DNA from: Pirellulaceae bacterium
Lineage (GTDB): Bacteria; Planctomycetota; Planctomycetia; Pirellulales; Pirellulaceae
NCBI GenBank assembly: GCA_022448315.1
Contig: JAKVCA010000024.1
Span: forward strand, 62,001-126,000
DNA length: 64,000 bases
Direction: 5' to 3'
Every line of letters starts with the position of its first letter. The stretch's first letter is position 1. The translations under genes were made by a program, and so were the position numbers. The notes under the pieces are model-generated. The model was not told where the DNA came from. It made no database searches and saw nothing but the letters and a program-made list of their open reading frames with translations. Positions 1 through 8,980 of the stretch are shown piece after piece.

Positions 1-1199
1 CAGTATTTTTTCGCGTCTTGACGACTGGCAGACCAGACATCAGATTGTCCCCCGGATTCGCTGACGAAGTACAAATGTTGACCATCGGCAGAAAACACCG
101 GGTCACTTTCCAGTTCGGCAGAAAACGTAATCCGCTTTGGCTCTCTGAGTTCCGTGTCCATCACCCAAAGGTCTCCGCCGGCGATCATTGCCACCTCCAA
201 ACCGTCTGATGAAAAGGCGGCCTGAGAAGCCGAATCCACCCAATCTCGAACCAAAGGATCTGGTTCATCGTCCTCACGCACAACGATGCGGATCTTCTTG
301 GGCCGCGAATCTGAACCCGGTTGGTAACGATAGAAGTCAAAGAGATGACGAAACACCACGATCTCGCCGTTCGAGCTGACCGTAGGCTGGATGACCGAGT
401 CCTCGCCGAACTCCGTCAACTGACTCTGCGCCCCTGTCTCGGGTTCAAGTTGCCATAGCTGAAAATCGCCCGTGCGATTGCTCACGTAATAGATCGTTTT
501 GCCATCCGGCCCCCAAACCGGTTCTCGGCCAGCAAACGCTTCCATCACATGAGCCTGAAACGTCTGGTTCTGCAAGTCATAGGTCCATATCTGACTCGAC
601 TGACTGCCGCGATATTCCTTCCTCCACCACTTGGTGCCCTCCCGCGTGAAAACCAGAGTATTTCCATCAGGAGATATCCGCCCCCAGGTCGCGTAATCGT
701 CGAAAAGTAACTGAGGTTTGGCATTCGCTTGAACCGGCAACAAAAACAGTCGGTCTGGACGACGCCAGAAATGATCGCGACTCGCTTTTACCAACAAGTG
801 TTCACCATCGTCCAACCACTGCTCCAACGAAAAACCTGCGGTATGAAAGGTCAACTGTTCTGGAGTTCCGCCGGTGAGCGGCATCACAAAGACTTGCTGG
901 GACCCGGTCCGATCACTGACGAAAGCCACCTGTTTGCCGTCTGGCGAAAATTTCGGTTGAGACTCCCGAGACGCTCCAAACGTCAATCGGCGAGCACGTC
1001 CCCCCTTGGTCATGACCGTCCACAAATCGTCCTGCCAGACGAAGATCAAACGAGAACCATCGGGCGACAGCGTAGGCTCTGAAGCCAGCTTTACTTCCCC
1101 CCCACGTACCGAGGAAGACATGCCCGAAAATGCGAAAGTCATAGTCAAAAGAAGGAGCGTTGACGAAGCAAAACGAGAAAATCGAACCGCCTTCAACAT
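1..1199 (-). CDS. Tricorn/TolB-like beta-propeller protein, N-terminal part (runs off left edge)
   Basis: An open frame of 399 codons begins at ATG 1199 and continues past the left edge, so the C-terminus is unseen. The product starts with a signal peptide (KAVRFSRFASSTLLLLTMTFAFSG), then shows repeated PD40/WD40-like blades: LSPDGSRLIFV, FSPDGKQVAFVSDRTG, ISPDGNTLVFTREG, WGPDGKTIYYVSNRTG and FSADGQHLYFVSESGG. This pattern is the N-terminal propeller of Tricorn-type proteases and of TolB. In Tricorn homologues, PDZ and serine-protease domains follow; those would lie outside the window. A secreted (periplasmic) location follows from the signal peptide. The Tricorn reading is favoured over TolB because of blades such as the one carrying WWRKEYRGS, but it cannot be proved here. 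Confidence 0.75.
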   Translation of the reverse strand, partial: MLKAVRFSRFASSTLLLLTMTFAFSGMSSSVRGGEVKLASEPTLSPDGSRLIFVWQDDLWTVMTKGGRARRLTFGASRESQPKFSPDGKQVAFVSDRTGSQQVFVMPLTGGTPEQLTFHTAGFSLEQWLDDGEHLLVKASRDHFWRRPDRLFLLPVQANAKPQLLFDDYATWGRISPDGNTLVFTREGTKWWRKEYRGSQSSQIWTYDLQNQTFQAHVMEAFAGREPVWGPDGKTIYYVSNRTGDFQLWQLEPETGAQSQLTEFGEDSVIQPTVSSNGEIVVFRHLFDFYRYQPGSDSRPKKIRIVVREDDEPDPLVRDWVDSASQAAFSSDGLEVAMIAGGDLWVMDTELREPKRITFSAELESDPVFSADGQHLYFVSESGGQSDVWSASRQDAKKY

Positions 1200-1411
1200 G
1201 GGTGAAGACTCCAATCACTAGTGGCAGACAAATAGATGGGACAACAGGTCTGGGAGAACGACGAACATCGTGGAAATTGACCTAACCAAGCCGTGCAAAA
1301 TCGCACAAACATAGCATCCACCTTAATCCGCGCGGGTAAAGATGGAAAGACTGCGACACGGCGAAGTGGGTAAAACGGAGAGCCCAACTGCCGCTGTGGC
1401 AGCAACGGCGT

Positions 1412-3652
1412 TTACATATGAAAGTTGAAGGTTCGCGCGAGATACCGGAAAAATCGCTGCCCAAGCGACCGATGTCCGGCGCGGATCCTCGCTTGACCCG
1501 TCATCCCGATCAGAACGTCTTCCGTCTCATTCATAAGACGACAAACAACCTCATAGGTCGGCTGCAATGGCTGCGATTGCCCCTCGGAATTAAATTCGGA
1601 AAGCAGGGGGCCTCCAAAACGCGCATCCAAAGCCGGATTGACTTCCTCCATCTTCGTGGAGGCAATCCGTTCTATTTTCGCGGAAAATCGTCGCCCCGAA
1701 GTATGCGAAAACTGAAGATCGACCTTTTGCCCAAGACGCAAAAACTCCATTTGTTCTTCCGTCACGGCAAGCACGACTTCAAGGCTTTTTGGATCGCCAA
1801 TCTGGCAAACGACCGTCGATGTTGCGACGTGGGCTCCTCGATTCGGCTCAGCGAATATCGCCCCGCTCCAAGTCGGCAACTGCCGACCGCGTTCCCCGTC
1901 GACTGCCACATACTTGGCACGTGGCGTCAATACGAAACCTGAGACTGGCGCTCGAACACGAAGGCTATCCGCTTCAGAAACCAACGCCTCATAGTGGGTG
2001 CGATGCACCTGAACATTTTCAGCCAGTGGAGGAACAAGGTCCCAAACTTCGTCCTCAAATCGAGCTTCCTGCCGAGCTGAGGTTAAACGGGCTGCCGCAA
2101 CCTTCCATTGGCCTAAGCTCTCCTCAACCTTCTGTTCTAGCTCGTGGTTCTCAAGCTCAAGTAATATTTCGCCTTTTTCAACCCACTCACCAGGAACGAG
2201 ATCCGACGTCACCACCTGCCCGGGAGCCTCGACAAATACGGTCTGAGCTTGCCCCGGCGTCACGACGACCACACTCGGCAAATAAAAGGGGAAGGGGAAC
2301 AGTCCCAGCATGAGGACACCGACGGCCGACAAGCTACCGGTAAGCAACACTCTTGTCGATTTCACTTGCTGAATCCTTCCTGGAGCCACTAAAAATTTTA
2401 AAAACTGCACCACCGGTCTGACCAGAAGTCCGTAGATTCCCAGCACCGCTAAGAACTGTCCGACGATTTTCAATCCGTAAGGCTCAAGCAGCTGATATAA
2501 AAACCAAAAGATGGAAAAAGCGATGACCCAACGGTACACCAAAGCGGCCACTGCGAAGGCAACAAACCAACCGACCCTCCGATGGGGCAAAAATGGATCC
2601 GGTGGCTGAGGAATCCCGAGCAGAACTCGCATGCACCAACGCTGGATCAGAACGCTTGCCTTCTGACGAAGGTTAGGAATTTCTACGAGATCCGAAAGAA
2701 TGTAATAGCCGTCGTACCTCATCAACGGGTTGGCATTGAACAACAGCGTGCTTACGGAACAAACGAACATGACGTTCAGACAAATGCCATTCAGCAAACC
2801 TGGCACGCTGAACCACCATAAAAAGGTGCAAATCGACGCCAGAACCAATTCCACGTACATGCCGGCAGCCCCAATCGCCGCTCGCTTCCACTTGCTAGGA
2901 ATCATCCAACTGTCGGTAACGTTGCAGTAAAGGCAGGGCATGAAGAGCAACAACATCACCCCCATCTCATGGCAACGCCCTCCCAGTCGGCGACACGCAA
3001 GGCCGTGACCCAACTCGTGAAGAACCTTCGTCAGGGAGAGCGTCAAAGCGAGCCAAAACCAATTGCCAGACCCAAAAAACTGCTGAAACCTCGGCAGTCG
3101 ATGTTGAACGATATCAAATTGACTTCCCAGCAGGAGCAGGGCGGAAAGCATCAACAGAATCCCGGCGACCACAGCAGGTCCACAGAACAACCAGCCAAAG
3201 CCGGCATTCAAACCGCCTAGCAGACGGTCGGGATCCACCCCTCGAAATCGAATCGAAAGGAAGTTCGAAAAAGCCGCTCGACGTTTTTGACGCTGGGACT
3301 CGACTGACCGGCGATACAATTGGTGCCCCTGGCCCCACGCGTGAGAAACCAGTAACCCAGTTCGATACATCTGCCCGACGAAATGCTGAATTTCGGAGAC
3401 GGTTATTTTTTGCGGTGCGAACCGAGACTCAAAACGTCGCTGCATCTGCTCCAGGCTCGTCTGCCCGTCGGCCCAACTCAGCAGCAAATACTCTTCCTCC
3501 TCGAACCGGTAGTATTTAAGTGCGATGGGATCTTTCACAATCCAATACTGACGACCAAGGTAACTCTGAGTCTGAACCTGCAGATCTTCACGCAGAGACA
3601 ACCGCAATGGGCGGCTGGTGCTCGAAGCCAATTTAGGTCCCGACTGAGTCAT
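1412..3652 (-). CDS. PqqD-like / M50 site-2-type metalloprotease / HlyD-type adaptor fusion, membrane protein
   Basis: The protein has 746 residues and starts at ATG 3652 (a TTG lies one codon upstream). Residues about 35-110 resemble a PqqD-type peptide-binding domain. A membrane protease module follows: HELGH at 212-216 supplies two zinc ligands and the catalytic Glu, and NANPLMRYDGYY around 307-318 supplies the third ligand, Asp314. Several hydrophobic segments surround both motifs. From about residue 450 to the end there is a HlyD/RND-adaptor-like part, with a TPGQAQTVFVEAPGQVV beta-barrel entry, a lipoyl half-motif (GEWVEKGEILLELEN), a short coiled coil and the second half (DSLRVRAPVSGFVLTP). 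It lies 45 bp downstream of the DUF481 barrel gene on the same strand, so the two are probably co-transcribed. The domain reading is from motifs; a role in peptide processing or export is inferred. Confidence 0.8.
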   Translation of the reverse strand: MTQSGPKLASSTSRPLRLSLREDLQVQTQSYLGRQYWIVKDPIALKYYRFEEEEYLLLSWADGQTSLEQMQRRFESRFAPQKITVSEIQHFVGQMYRTGLLVSHAWGQGHQLYRRSVESQRQKRRAAFSNFLSIRFRGVDPDRLLGGLNAGFGWLFCGPAVVAGILLMLSALLLLGSQFDIVQHRLPRFQQFFGSGNWFWLALTLSLTKVLHELGHGLACRRLGGRCHEMGVMLLLFMPCLYCNVTDSWMIPSKWKRAAIGAAGMYVELVLASICTFLWWFSVPGLLNGICLNVMFVCSVSTLLFNANPLMRYDGYYILSDLVEIPNLRQKASVLIQRWCMRVLLGIPQPPDPFLPHRRVGWFVAFAVAALVYRWVIAFSIFWFLYQLLEPYGLKIVGQFLAVLGIYGLLVRPVVQFLKFLVAPGRIQQVKSTRVLLTGSLSAVGVLMLGLFPFPFYLPSVVVVTPGQAQTVFVEAPGQVVTSDLVPGEWVEKGEILLELENHELEQKVEESLGQWKVAAARLTSARQEARFEDEVWDLVPPLAENVQVHRTHYEALVSEADSLRVRAPVSGFVLTPRAKYVAVDGERGRQLPTWSGAIFAEPNRGAHVATSTVVCQIGDPKSLEVVLAVTEEQMEFLRLGQKVDLQFSHTSGRRFSAKIERIASTKMEEVNPALDARFGGPLLSEFNSEGQSQPLQPTYEVVCRLMNETEDVLIGMTGQARIRAGHRSLGQRFFRYLARTFNFHM

Positions 3653-3697
3653 CAATGACTTTTCCGTGAGGTTCCTGAGAATCTTTTAAACCGTCGC

Positions 3698-4606
3698 TCA
3701 AAACTTCCAAAGCAACAAAAACGCATAGTTCAGATCGTTGGGTCTTGAGCCCTCCGGAGTGCTGTCGTATTCATCCCGAGCGTTGAATTTCAAACTCAAG
3801 TTGCCCTCTTCATCCAGCAACATTTCCCAACTGGCTTCCGTCACCAATCGAAACTGTTGGACAAAATCCATCTCAGGATAGTAGTCCACGGTCATCGAAA
3901 ACTTCTGACGCTTGGTCAACTGTCGCTTCAAGTCCAAGCCCATCACGCCTTCTGGGCTCCAACGGGCCGCGGGTGCACCAAATTCTCGCGAGGTCCCTGC
4001 ACCAAGACGTGTCTTCAGGAGGGTCGCGTCATTCCTGTAAATTACGTACCCCAGACCTGCATTCGCCACCCATCGATAGTCAAAATTTCGGAATCGATCG
4101 AACAAGAGATCGGACCGTGCAAACAGCGACCAATTGGTATTCCCCAATTCACGCTCGCGACCGATTTTGACCAGCATATTGTTTTTGACTTCGGTCCCCG
4201 TCGCGTAAGCGTTCGTGTAACGAAAACGAACAAATGAATGCCAGAGTTCTCGTTTCTGCTCAAGCTCCAAGCCGCTCTGGATGTTGAACGTCTGACTGTT
4301 GCCGCGATTGCCAGTGAGTCCAAGTTCAAAACTGATGTCCCACGACTCGCGGACATGCCAAGGGTCGAACCAATCGGCCTCATTGATTTCAGGCAACGCA
4401 CCGTAGAGCCGAAGATCTTTTACACGTGCAGGCGACAGGGTGCCGGCCTCAGGAGTGGGCTCGATGCCAATGTTCTCCACTGTCTTCGATTCGCTGGGGG
4501 CAGCAGACGCATTCGACGGAGTATCGGTATCCAGCGGTTCATCACTGACCGCCAAACTTGGGATCAACAGCGCGATCCCCAAGCTGATACTGACCCACTT
4601 GACCAT
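3698..4606 (-). CDS. DUF481 family outer-membrane beta-barrel protein
   Basis: The protein has 302 residues from ATG 4606, preceded by a GAGGGGG ribosome-binding site. A signal peptide (MVKWVSISLGIALLIPSLAVSD) and a Ser/Thr/Pro-rich linker are followed by alternating-residue beta strands typical of DUF481 (YdiY-like) barrels: SWDISFELGLTGNRGNSQTF, the YTNAYATG region, FDYRWVANAGLGYVIY and MTVDYYPEM. The chain ends in FLLLWKF, with a terminal Phe as expected for a Bam-inserted outer-membrane protein. It sits just upstream of the M50/HlyD fusion, so the pair could bridge the inner and outer membranes. The family assignment is good; the function of DUF481 proteins is unknown to me. Confidence 0.8.
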   Translation of the reverse strand: MVKWVSISLGIALLIPSLAVSDEPLDTDTPSNASAAPSESKTVENIGIEPTPEAGTLSPARVKDLRLYGALPEINEADWFDPWHVRESWDISFELGLTGNRGNSQTFNIQSGLELEQKRELWHSFVRFRYTNAYATGTEVKNNMLVKIGRERELGNTNWSLFARSDLLFDRFRNFDYRWVANAGLGYVIYRNDATLLKTRLGAGTSREFGAPAARWSPEGVMGLDLKRQLTKRQKFSMTVDYYPEMDFVQQFRLVTEASWEMLLDEEGNLSLKFNARDEYDSTPEGSRPNDLNYAFLLLWKF

Positions 4607-5251
4607 CAACAACCCCCTCGAAGATTCAAAACGGGTGATTCAGGGCCGATCGAATGCAGAATTCGGATCTTTCGCACGAGTTTGTTCACCGTGATCAAAC
4701 CCAACGCAATCCCTCGGTTGGCTTGTATCAAGCCACCGTGGATCCATCAAGACAAATTCAGTCCCGCGGGGTGACTGAGCGTGTTGCCCATCTCCCATTC
4801 GTTGGGCGTCAGTGGTGGAGCACCACACGCTAGCACCCGAAAACGATCCCACGAAAAGACTTTCAAAAGAACACATCGTGCAAAGGCCTTGCCTCTTAGC
4901 GACAGCATCGCGATCTCTGAGAATCAGGTTTCCCGTAGACAGGTTTCCCGTAGACAGGTTTCCCGTAGACAGGTTTCCCGTAGACAGGTTTCCCGTAGAC
5001 AAAGCGATCCAAGGCGGCAAAAATAGAATCCGAGGATCTCGTCAAGCCGAAGTTTTATCGTTTGATGAACGCACCGTTTCGCGAACGTGCTAGCGGCAGA
5101 GGTCACGGCCGCCTGTCGCCCAACCCAAACAGACGACATCCTGCCGAGCGAAGGCCGGGTGACACGAATAACAGGGTTCAACCGGCTTATCGGCGGAGAC
5201 CCGTCCTTTTTTCCCGCCGATTCAATAGCATCCCCTGAGGGGGTGGACGAC
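4607..5251. other. Divergent intergenic region between DUF481 (minus) and DUF1501 (plus)
   Basis: This stretch of about 640 bp separates divergent genes and should hold both promoters. No clear -35/-10 pair was recognised. Several frames stay open across it in part because of a perfect 15-bp repeat array, but none gives a recognisable protein. Confidence 0.6.
4926..5000. repeat. Perfect 15-bp tandem repeat, five copies
   Basis: The unit AGGTTTCCCGTAGAC is repeated five times without any mismatch (4926-4940, 4941-4955, 4956-4970, 4971-4985, 4986-5000). It lies in a non-coding divergent region, about 320 bp upstream of the DUF481 start and 250 bp upstream of the DUF1501 start. Five of six frames read through it, which produces false repetitive peptides. 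Confidence 0.97.
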
Positions 5252-6685
5252 ATGCAAAATTCATCCGAGTTTTCCAACCCATCCCAGATCAATCGCCGCG
5301 AGATGTTACGACGCAGCGGCGCGGGCTTTGGCATGCTGGGGCTGGCAGGTCTGTCTGTCGCTTCAGACGACGTCGCGTACACGAATCCCCTCGCGCCGAA
5401 GCCACCCCACTTTCCGGTGAAAGCCAAACGGATCATCCACCTGTTCATGAATGGTGGCCCCTCGCACATCGACACCTTTGACCCCAAACCTCAACTTGAG
5501 AAGTACGCAGGTCAAGAACTTCCCACCGGCAACCTGAAGACCGAGAGAAAGACGGGGGCCGCATTTCCCTCCCCGTTCAAGTTCAAGAATTATGGCGAAA
5601 GCGGTCTTCCGGTCAGTGAGATTTTTCGACATACGGCCAAACATGCCGATGACCTTTGCGTCGTGCGTTCCATGCATGCGGACGTCCCGAATCACGAACC
5701 CTCCCTCCTTTTGATGAACTGTGGCGAATCCCGTCAGGTTCGCCCCAGTCTTGGATCCTGGATGACGTACGGACTCGGGACCGAAAATCAAAATCTCCCC
5801 GGGTTCATCGCCATGTGCCCCGGTGGCTACCCGATCACCGAGACCCAGAATTGGCAGTCGGCATTTTTGCCGGGGATCTACCAAGGCACGTACATCAATA
5901 CCAAGCACGCTGAGATCGAGAAGCTGATCGAAAACATTCGGAATCCCTCCGAAAATCTGCCCCAGCAGCGGCAACAATTGAACGCGCTTCAGACACTTAA
6001 TCGAATCCACTTGCAACAGCGCGAGCAAGATCCCGCGCTGGAGGCGCGAATCCAATCGTTTGAGCTGGCTTACCGTATGCAGCAGGAAGCTTCAGAGGCG
6101 TTTGATGTCAGCCGGGAGCCCCAACACATTCTTGATGCCTATGGGAAAGGGACGCAAGCCCGACAGGTCTTGATCGCCCGGCGACTGGTCGAGCGTGGTG
6201 TTCGTTTCGTGCAACTTTGGCACGGTGCCGGACAACCGTGGGACAACCACGATGACATCGAAGTCAACCACCGCCGACTGGCTGGCGAAGTGGACCAAGC
6301 GATCGGAGCTTTGCTGACCGACCTCAAGCAGTCAGGACTCTTGGACGAAACGCTCGTGATCTGGGGTGGCGAATTTGGTCGCACGCCTACGGTGGAATTA
6401 CCCCAGAAAGGGGCCAATCAGGGCAAAATCAATGGACGAGATCACAACCATTGGGGTTTCACGGTCTGGATGGCAGGCGCGGGCGTTAAGGGCGGAATGA
6501 CCTACGGCAAAACGGACGAGTTTGGATTTAAGGCGGTGGAAAATCCGGTCCACGTCCACGACCTTCACGCAACGATCTTGAGGCTTATGGGTTTTGACCA
6601 CGAACGGCTGACGTATCGATACGCGGGACGCGATTACCGTCTGACCGATGTTCACGGCCGCGTCATCTCTGAAGTGCTTGCCTGA
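5252..6685 (+). CDS. DUF1501 domain protein with twin-arginine-type leader
   Basis: I start it at ATG 5252, in frame 55 codons inside the longest open frame, because only this start puts a Tat-like leader near the N-terminus: R15-R16 in NRREMLRRSG, then a GFGMLGLAGL hydrophobic stretch. The 477-residue product matches the planctomycete DUF1501 family: IHLFMNGGPSHIDTFDPKP near 60-80, VVRSMHADVPNHEPS, LVIWGGEFGRTPTVE and DHNHWGFTVWMAGAGVKGG. The fold is alkaline-phosphatase/sulfatase-like and export is expected. DUF1501 genes are commonly paired with a DUF1549/DUF1553 cytochrome gene; none is adjacent here, so this is an orphan copy. Confidence 0.9.
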   Translation: MQNSSEFSNPSQINRREMLRRSGAGFGMLGLAGLSVASDDVAYTNPLAPKPPHFPVKAKRIIHLFMNGGPSHIDTFDPKPQLEKYAGQELPTGNLKTERKTGAAFPSPFKFKNYGESGLPVSEIFRHTAKHADDLCVVRSMHADVPNHEPSLLLMNCGESRQVRPSLGSWMTYGLGTENQNLPGFIAMCPGGYPITETQNWQSAFLPGIYQGTYINTKHAEIEKLIENIRNPSENLPQQRQQLNALQTLNRIHLQQREQDPALEARIQSFELAYRMQQEASEAFDVSREPQHILDAYGKGTQARQVLIARRLVERGVRFVQLWHGAGQPWDNHDDIEVNHRRLAGEVDQAIGALLTDLKQSGLLDETLVIWGGEFGRTPTVELPQKGANQGKINGRDHNHWGFTVWMAGAGVKGGMTYGKTDEFGFKAVENPVHVHDLHATILRLMGFDHERLTYRYAGRDYRLTDVHGRVISEVLA

Positions 6686-6813
6686 CTTTTCGCCACCTCA
6701 ACGTAGCACTTCAGCATCACCGTCTTGCAACCCGAATCTAAGATGCGGTCCCACCTCGACGCGAAGGGTGAGCCAGCAAGATCTTGTGAAACACGCCAGC
6801 AAACTCGGTGGCT

Positions 6814-7854
6814 TCACGTAACTAGATCCTTGGCCAACTTTAACGCGGCGACCATGCTGCTTGTCTGCACCTTGTTTTTCCATGCGATATCGTACGCCGT
6901 GCCATGGTCGACACTGGTACGTATCAGCGGCAGACCCAAGGTCACGTTGACTGCCGTATCAAATGCGAGGGTCTTCAGGGGAATCAGACCCTGGTCGTGA
7001 TACATGCAGATGTAGCCGTCGGTTTCTTTGCGAATGGCAGGCAGAAACGCGGTGTCTGGTGGCACAGGCCCTCGAACCGTAAAACCCTCTCGTCTCGCCT
7101 CGTCTATCGCGGGTTGAATGATGCGAGTCTCCTCATCCCCAAAAAGACCATCTTCACCGGCGTGAGGATTCAAGCCCAATACGGTCAGTCGCGCGTCATC
7201 GCGGTTGCGAATTTTTCGTATTGCGACGTCCGTCAGCCGAATCAAACTCAAAATTGCCTCGGACGTGAGCAGGCCTGGGACCTCAGAAATGGGAACGTGA
7301 GTCGTCGCCAAAGAGCAGGTTAACTCCGGCGAAGTCAACATCATTCCATAATCCCGTGTCCCTGTTTTATCGGACAGGATCTCGGTATGCCCCGGATAGG
7401 AAAATCCGGCCGCGCGGAGCGAAGCCTTGTTGATCGGAGCGGTCACAACGGCGTCCACTTTTCGGGAGAGAGCAGCCTCGATTGCCTCGGTGAGATATTG
7501 GTAGCTTGCCCGACCACCCAATGCCGTCACCTGCCCATGCACCAGTTCATCGTGTGCCGAGTGACCATAGTCCACGACCCAATGCCGGTTGCTGTCGAAG
7601 TCATGATTCTCAAGAGCCTTGTCACTTCCCGGAGCAGGGGACAGACGTCCCGCGTCGATGCGACAATGACAGAGGTCCGCGGCCGCTTGCAGCCATTGCC
7701 AATCTCCAAACACAACCAACTGGGTCTCATCGACCGGAGGATCACTGAGAATTTTTGCACACAGCTCCGGTCCGACACCGGCGGGGTCTCCCATGGTCAC
7801 GGCAATTCGAACCTGATTTGGGTAAGGCTGACTCATGCTGACTTCATTTTCCAT
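6814..7854 (-). CDS. pdxA: 4-hydroxythreonine-4-phosphate dehydrogenase
   Basis: PdxA oxidises 4-phosphohydroxy-L-threonine in the DXP-dependent route to pyridoxal 5'-phosphate. The sequence begins RIAVTMGDPAGVGPELCAK and contains the family's divalent-metal histidines in YPGHTEIL, MYHDQGLIPLK and RTSVDHGTAYDIA. It also has TAPINKASL and the usual C-terminal AAL..A motif. The open frame extends upstream to 8049, but the basic N-terminal extension is not family-like. I choose ATG 7854 (346 residues); ATG 7836 (MSQPYPNQ) is equally possible. It lies about 100 bp downstream of an SRPBCC gene on the same strand. No other B6 gene is adjacent. Confidence 0.93.
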   Translation of the reverse strand: MENEVSMSQPYPNQVRIAVTMGDPAGVGPELCAKILSDPPVDETQLVVFGDWQWLQAAADLCHCRIDAGRLSPAPGSDKALENHDFDSNRHWVVDYGHSAHDELVHGQVTALGGRASYQYLTEAIEAALSRKVDAVVTAPINKASLRAAGFSYPGHTEILSDKTGTRDYGMMLTSPELTCSLATTHVPISEVPGLLTSEAILSLIRLTDVAIRKIRNRDDARLTVLGLNPHAGEDGLFGDEETRIIQPAIDEARREGFTVRGPVPPDTAFLPAIRKETDGYICMYHDQGLIPLKTLAFDTAVNVTLGLPLIRTSVDHGTAYDIAWKNKVQTSSMVAALKLAKDLVT

Positions 7855-7960
7855 TGATTGAAACCGGCGATCGGGTGCGCACTGTCTGACCGAAAAATGT
7901 CGGGTCGTTAACACGCGTCGAGAGGATTTCACGCGAGTTGAGTCCAACGGACAGATGGAC

Positions 7961-8836
7961 TTAGTCTTTGGACGGCTCCCCCCCTGCGCCGTCACTCTCG
8001 CCCGCCGCTTCACTTTCGGGCGGAGTCGAATCCTCTTCCTCAGCTTCATCCGTCAACGCAGGATCTTCGCTGTCACCCACTTCGCTGTCACCCACTTGAC
8101 CGTCGCTCCCAGTCACTTCGGCGCCAGCAGAAACCCCGCCTCCACCCATGGCGGATCCAGAGTCTCCAGCCACCGGAGCCGGTCCCTCGGCCGCTTCGAC
8201 GGTCGGATACTCTCCCCCTTCAGGCTGCTCGGCCTCGACCATTTTGACCAGTTTTTGGAGGCCTCGGTCATACTCCGCAGCGATCATCGAGGGCATCATC
8301 AAACACATCCACCCGTCGACCGGGCCGTCCTTGACTCTTCCACGCGTCCGCCAGGTGATCCTCGTTCCTCGACTTTCGGGTTCGAACGCGAAGACACTCG
8401 TCATCGGCGGATAGTCCGCAAATTCGGTGGCCATTTCAATCTCAAGGTTGTCCTGCGAAAACGTGATCCACTGCTTGCCATCACCACTCTCATGCTCCCA
8501 ACTCCATTCTGCACCGAGGCCGCGTTCTGCACCCGAGTAGCGGTTCACCATCCCAGGCATGTTCTCTTCGTTCCAAGGACACCATTCCTGCCATGCCTTC
8601 AATTCGTTGATTTTCTGAAATGCGACTTGGGGCGGTCGATCAAGATAGATCGAGGTTTCGACTTCAAATTCCCGGGGCAAGAACGACCCAGCCACCGCCA
8701 TCACCAAAGCCACGACCACCAACAAACCAAAAATGAAAGCCAGAAAACGTAGCGGCCCCTTCACTTGAGGATTTTCATCTTCTGCGCGGCTCTCAGAACC
8801 TTCCTGCATGGCCGAGTCTCGGTCTTCCTGCGTCAT
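7961..8836 (-). CDS. Membrane-anchored SRPBCC (START-like) protein with acidic C-terminal tail
   Basis: The start is ATG 8836, supported by a GGAG ribosome-binding site 8 nt upstream (291 residues). A single membrane anchor lies at about 29-53 (FLAFIFGLLVVVALVMAVAG). The polyketide-cyclase/SRPBCC fold follows: FEVETSIYLDRPPQVAFQKI, LKAWQEWCPW, WSWEHESGDGKQWITF, TRITWRTRGRV and a final long helix MPSMIAAEYDRGLQKLVKMV. The last 90 residues are Gly/Glu/Ser/Asp rich and include GDSEVGDSE repeats, probably disordered. The fold binds hydrophobic ligands in other families; no ligand can be named here. It precedes pdxA on the same strand. Confidence 0.8.
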   Translation of the reverse strand: MTQEDRDSAMQEGSESRAEDENPQVKGPLRFLAFIFGLLVVVALVMAVAGSFLPREFEVETSIYLDRPPQVAFQKINELKAWQEWCPWNEENMPGMVNRYSGAERGLGAEWSWEHESGDGKQWITFSQDNLEIEMATEFADYPPMTSVFAFEPESRGTRITWRTRGRVKDGPVDGWMCLMMPSMIAAEYDRGLQKLVKMVEAEQPEGGEYPTVEAAEGPAPVAGDSGSAMGGGGVSAGAEVTGSDGQVGDSEVGDSEDPALTDEAEEEDSTPPESEAAGESDGAGGEPSKD

Positions 8837-8980
8837 CCCATTCACTCCAAAAAAAACCCATGCTTCCATTCGATCATGAAAACATGGGTCGTATGCCATC
8901 CCGACGGAAGTATGATGTTCAACTCGAATCAAACCACGAACACAAACCTGCCCCGTCCAGCGAGATCGAAACTCAATCTC

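Noticed and set aside
4926-5000. CRISPR array
   Set aside because: Units of 15 bp are directly contiguous with no spacers and no cas genes are present.
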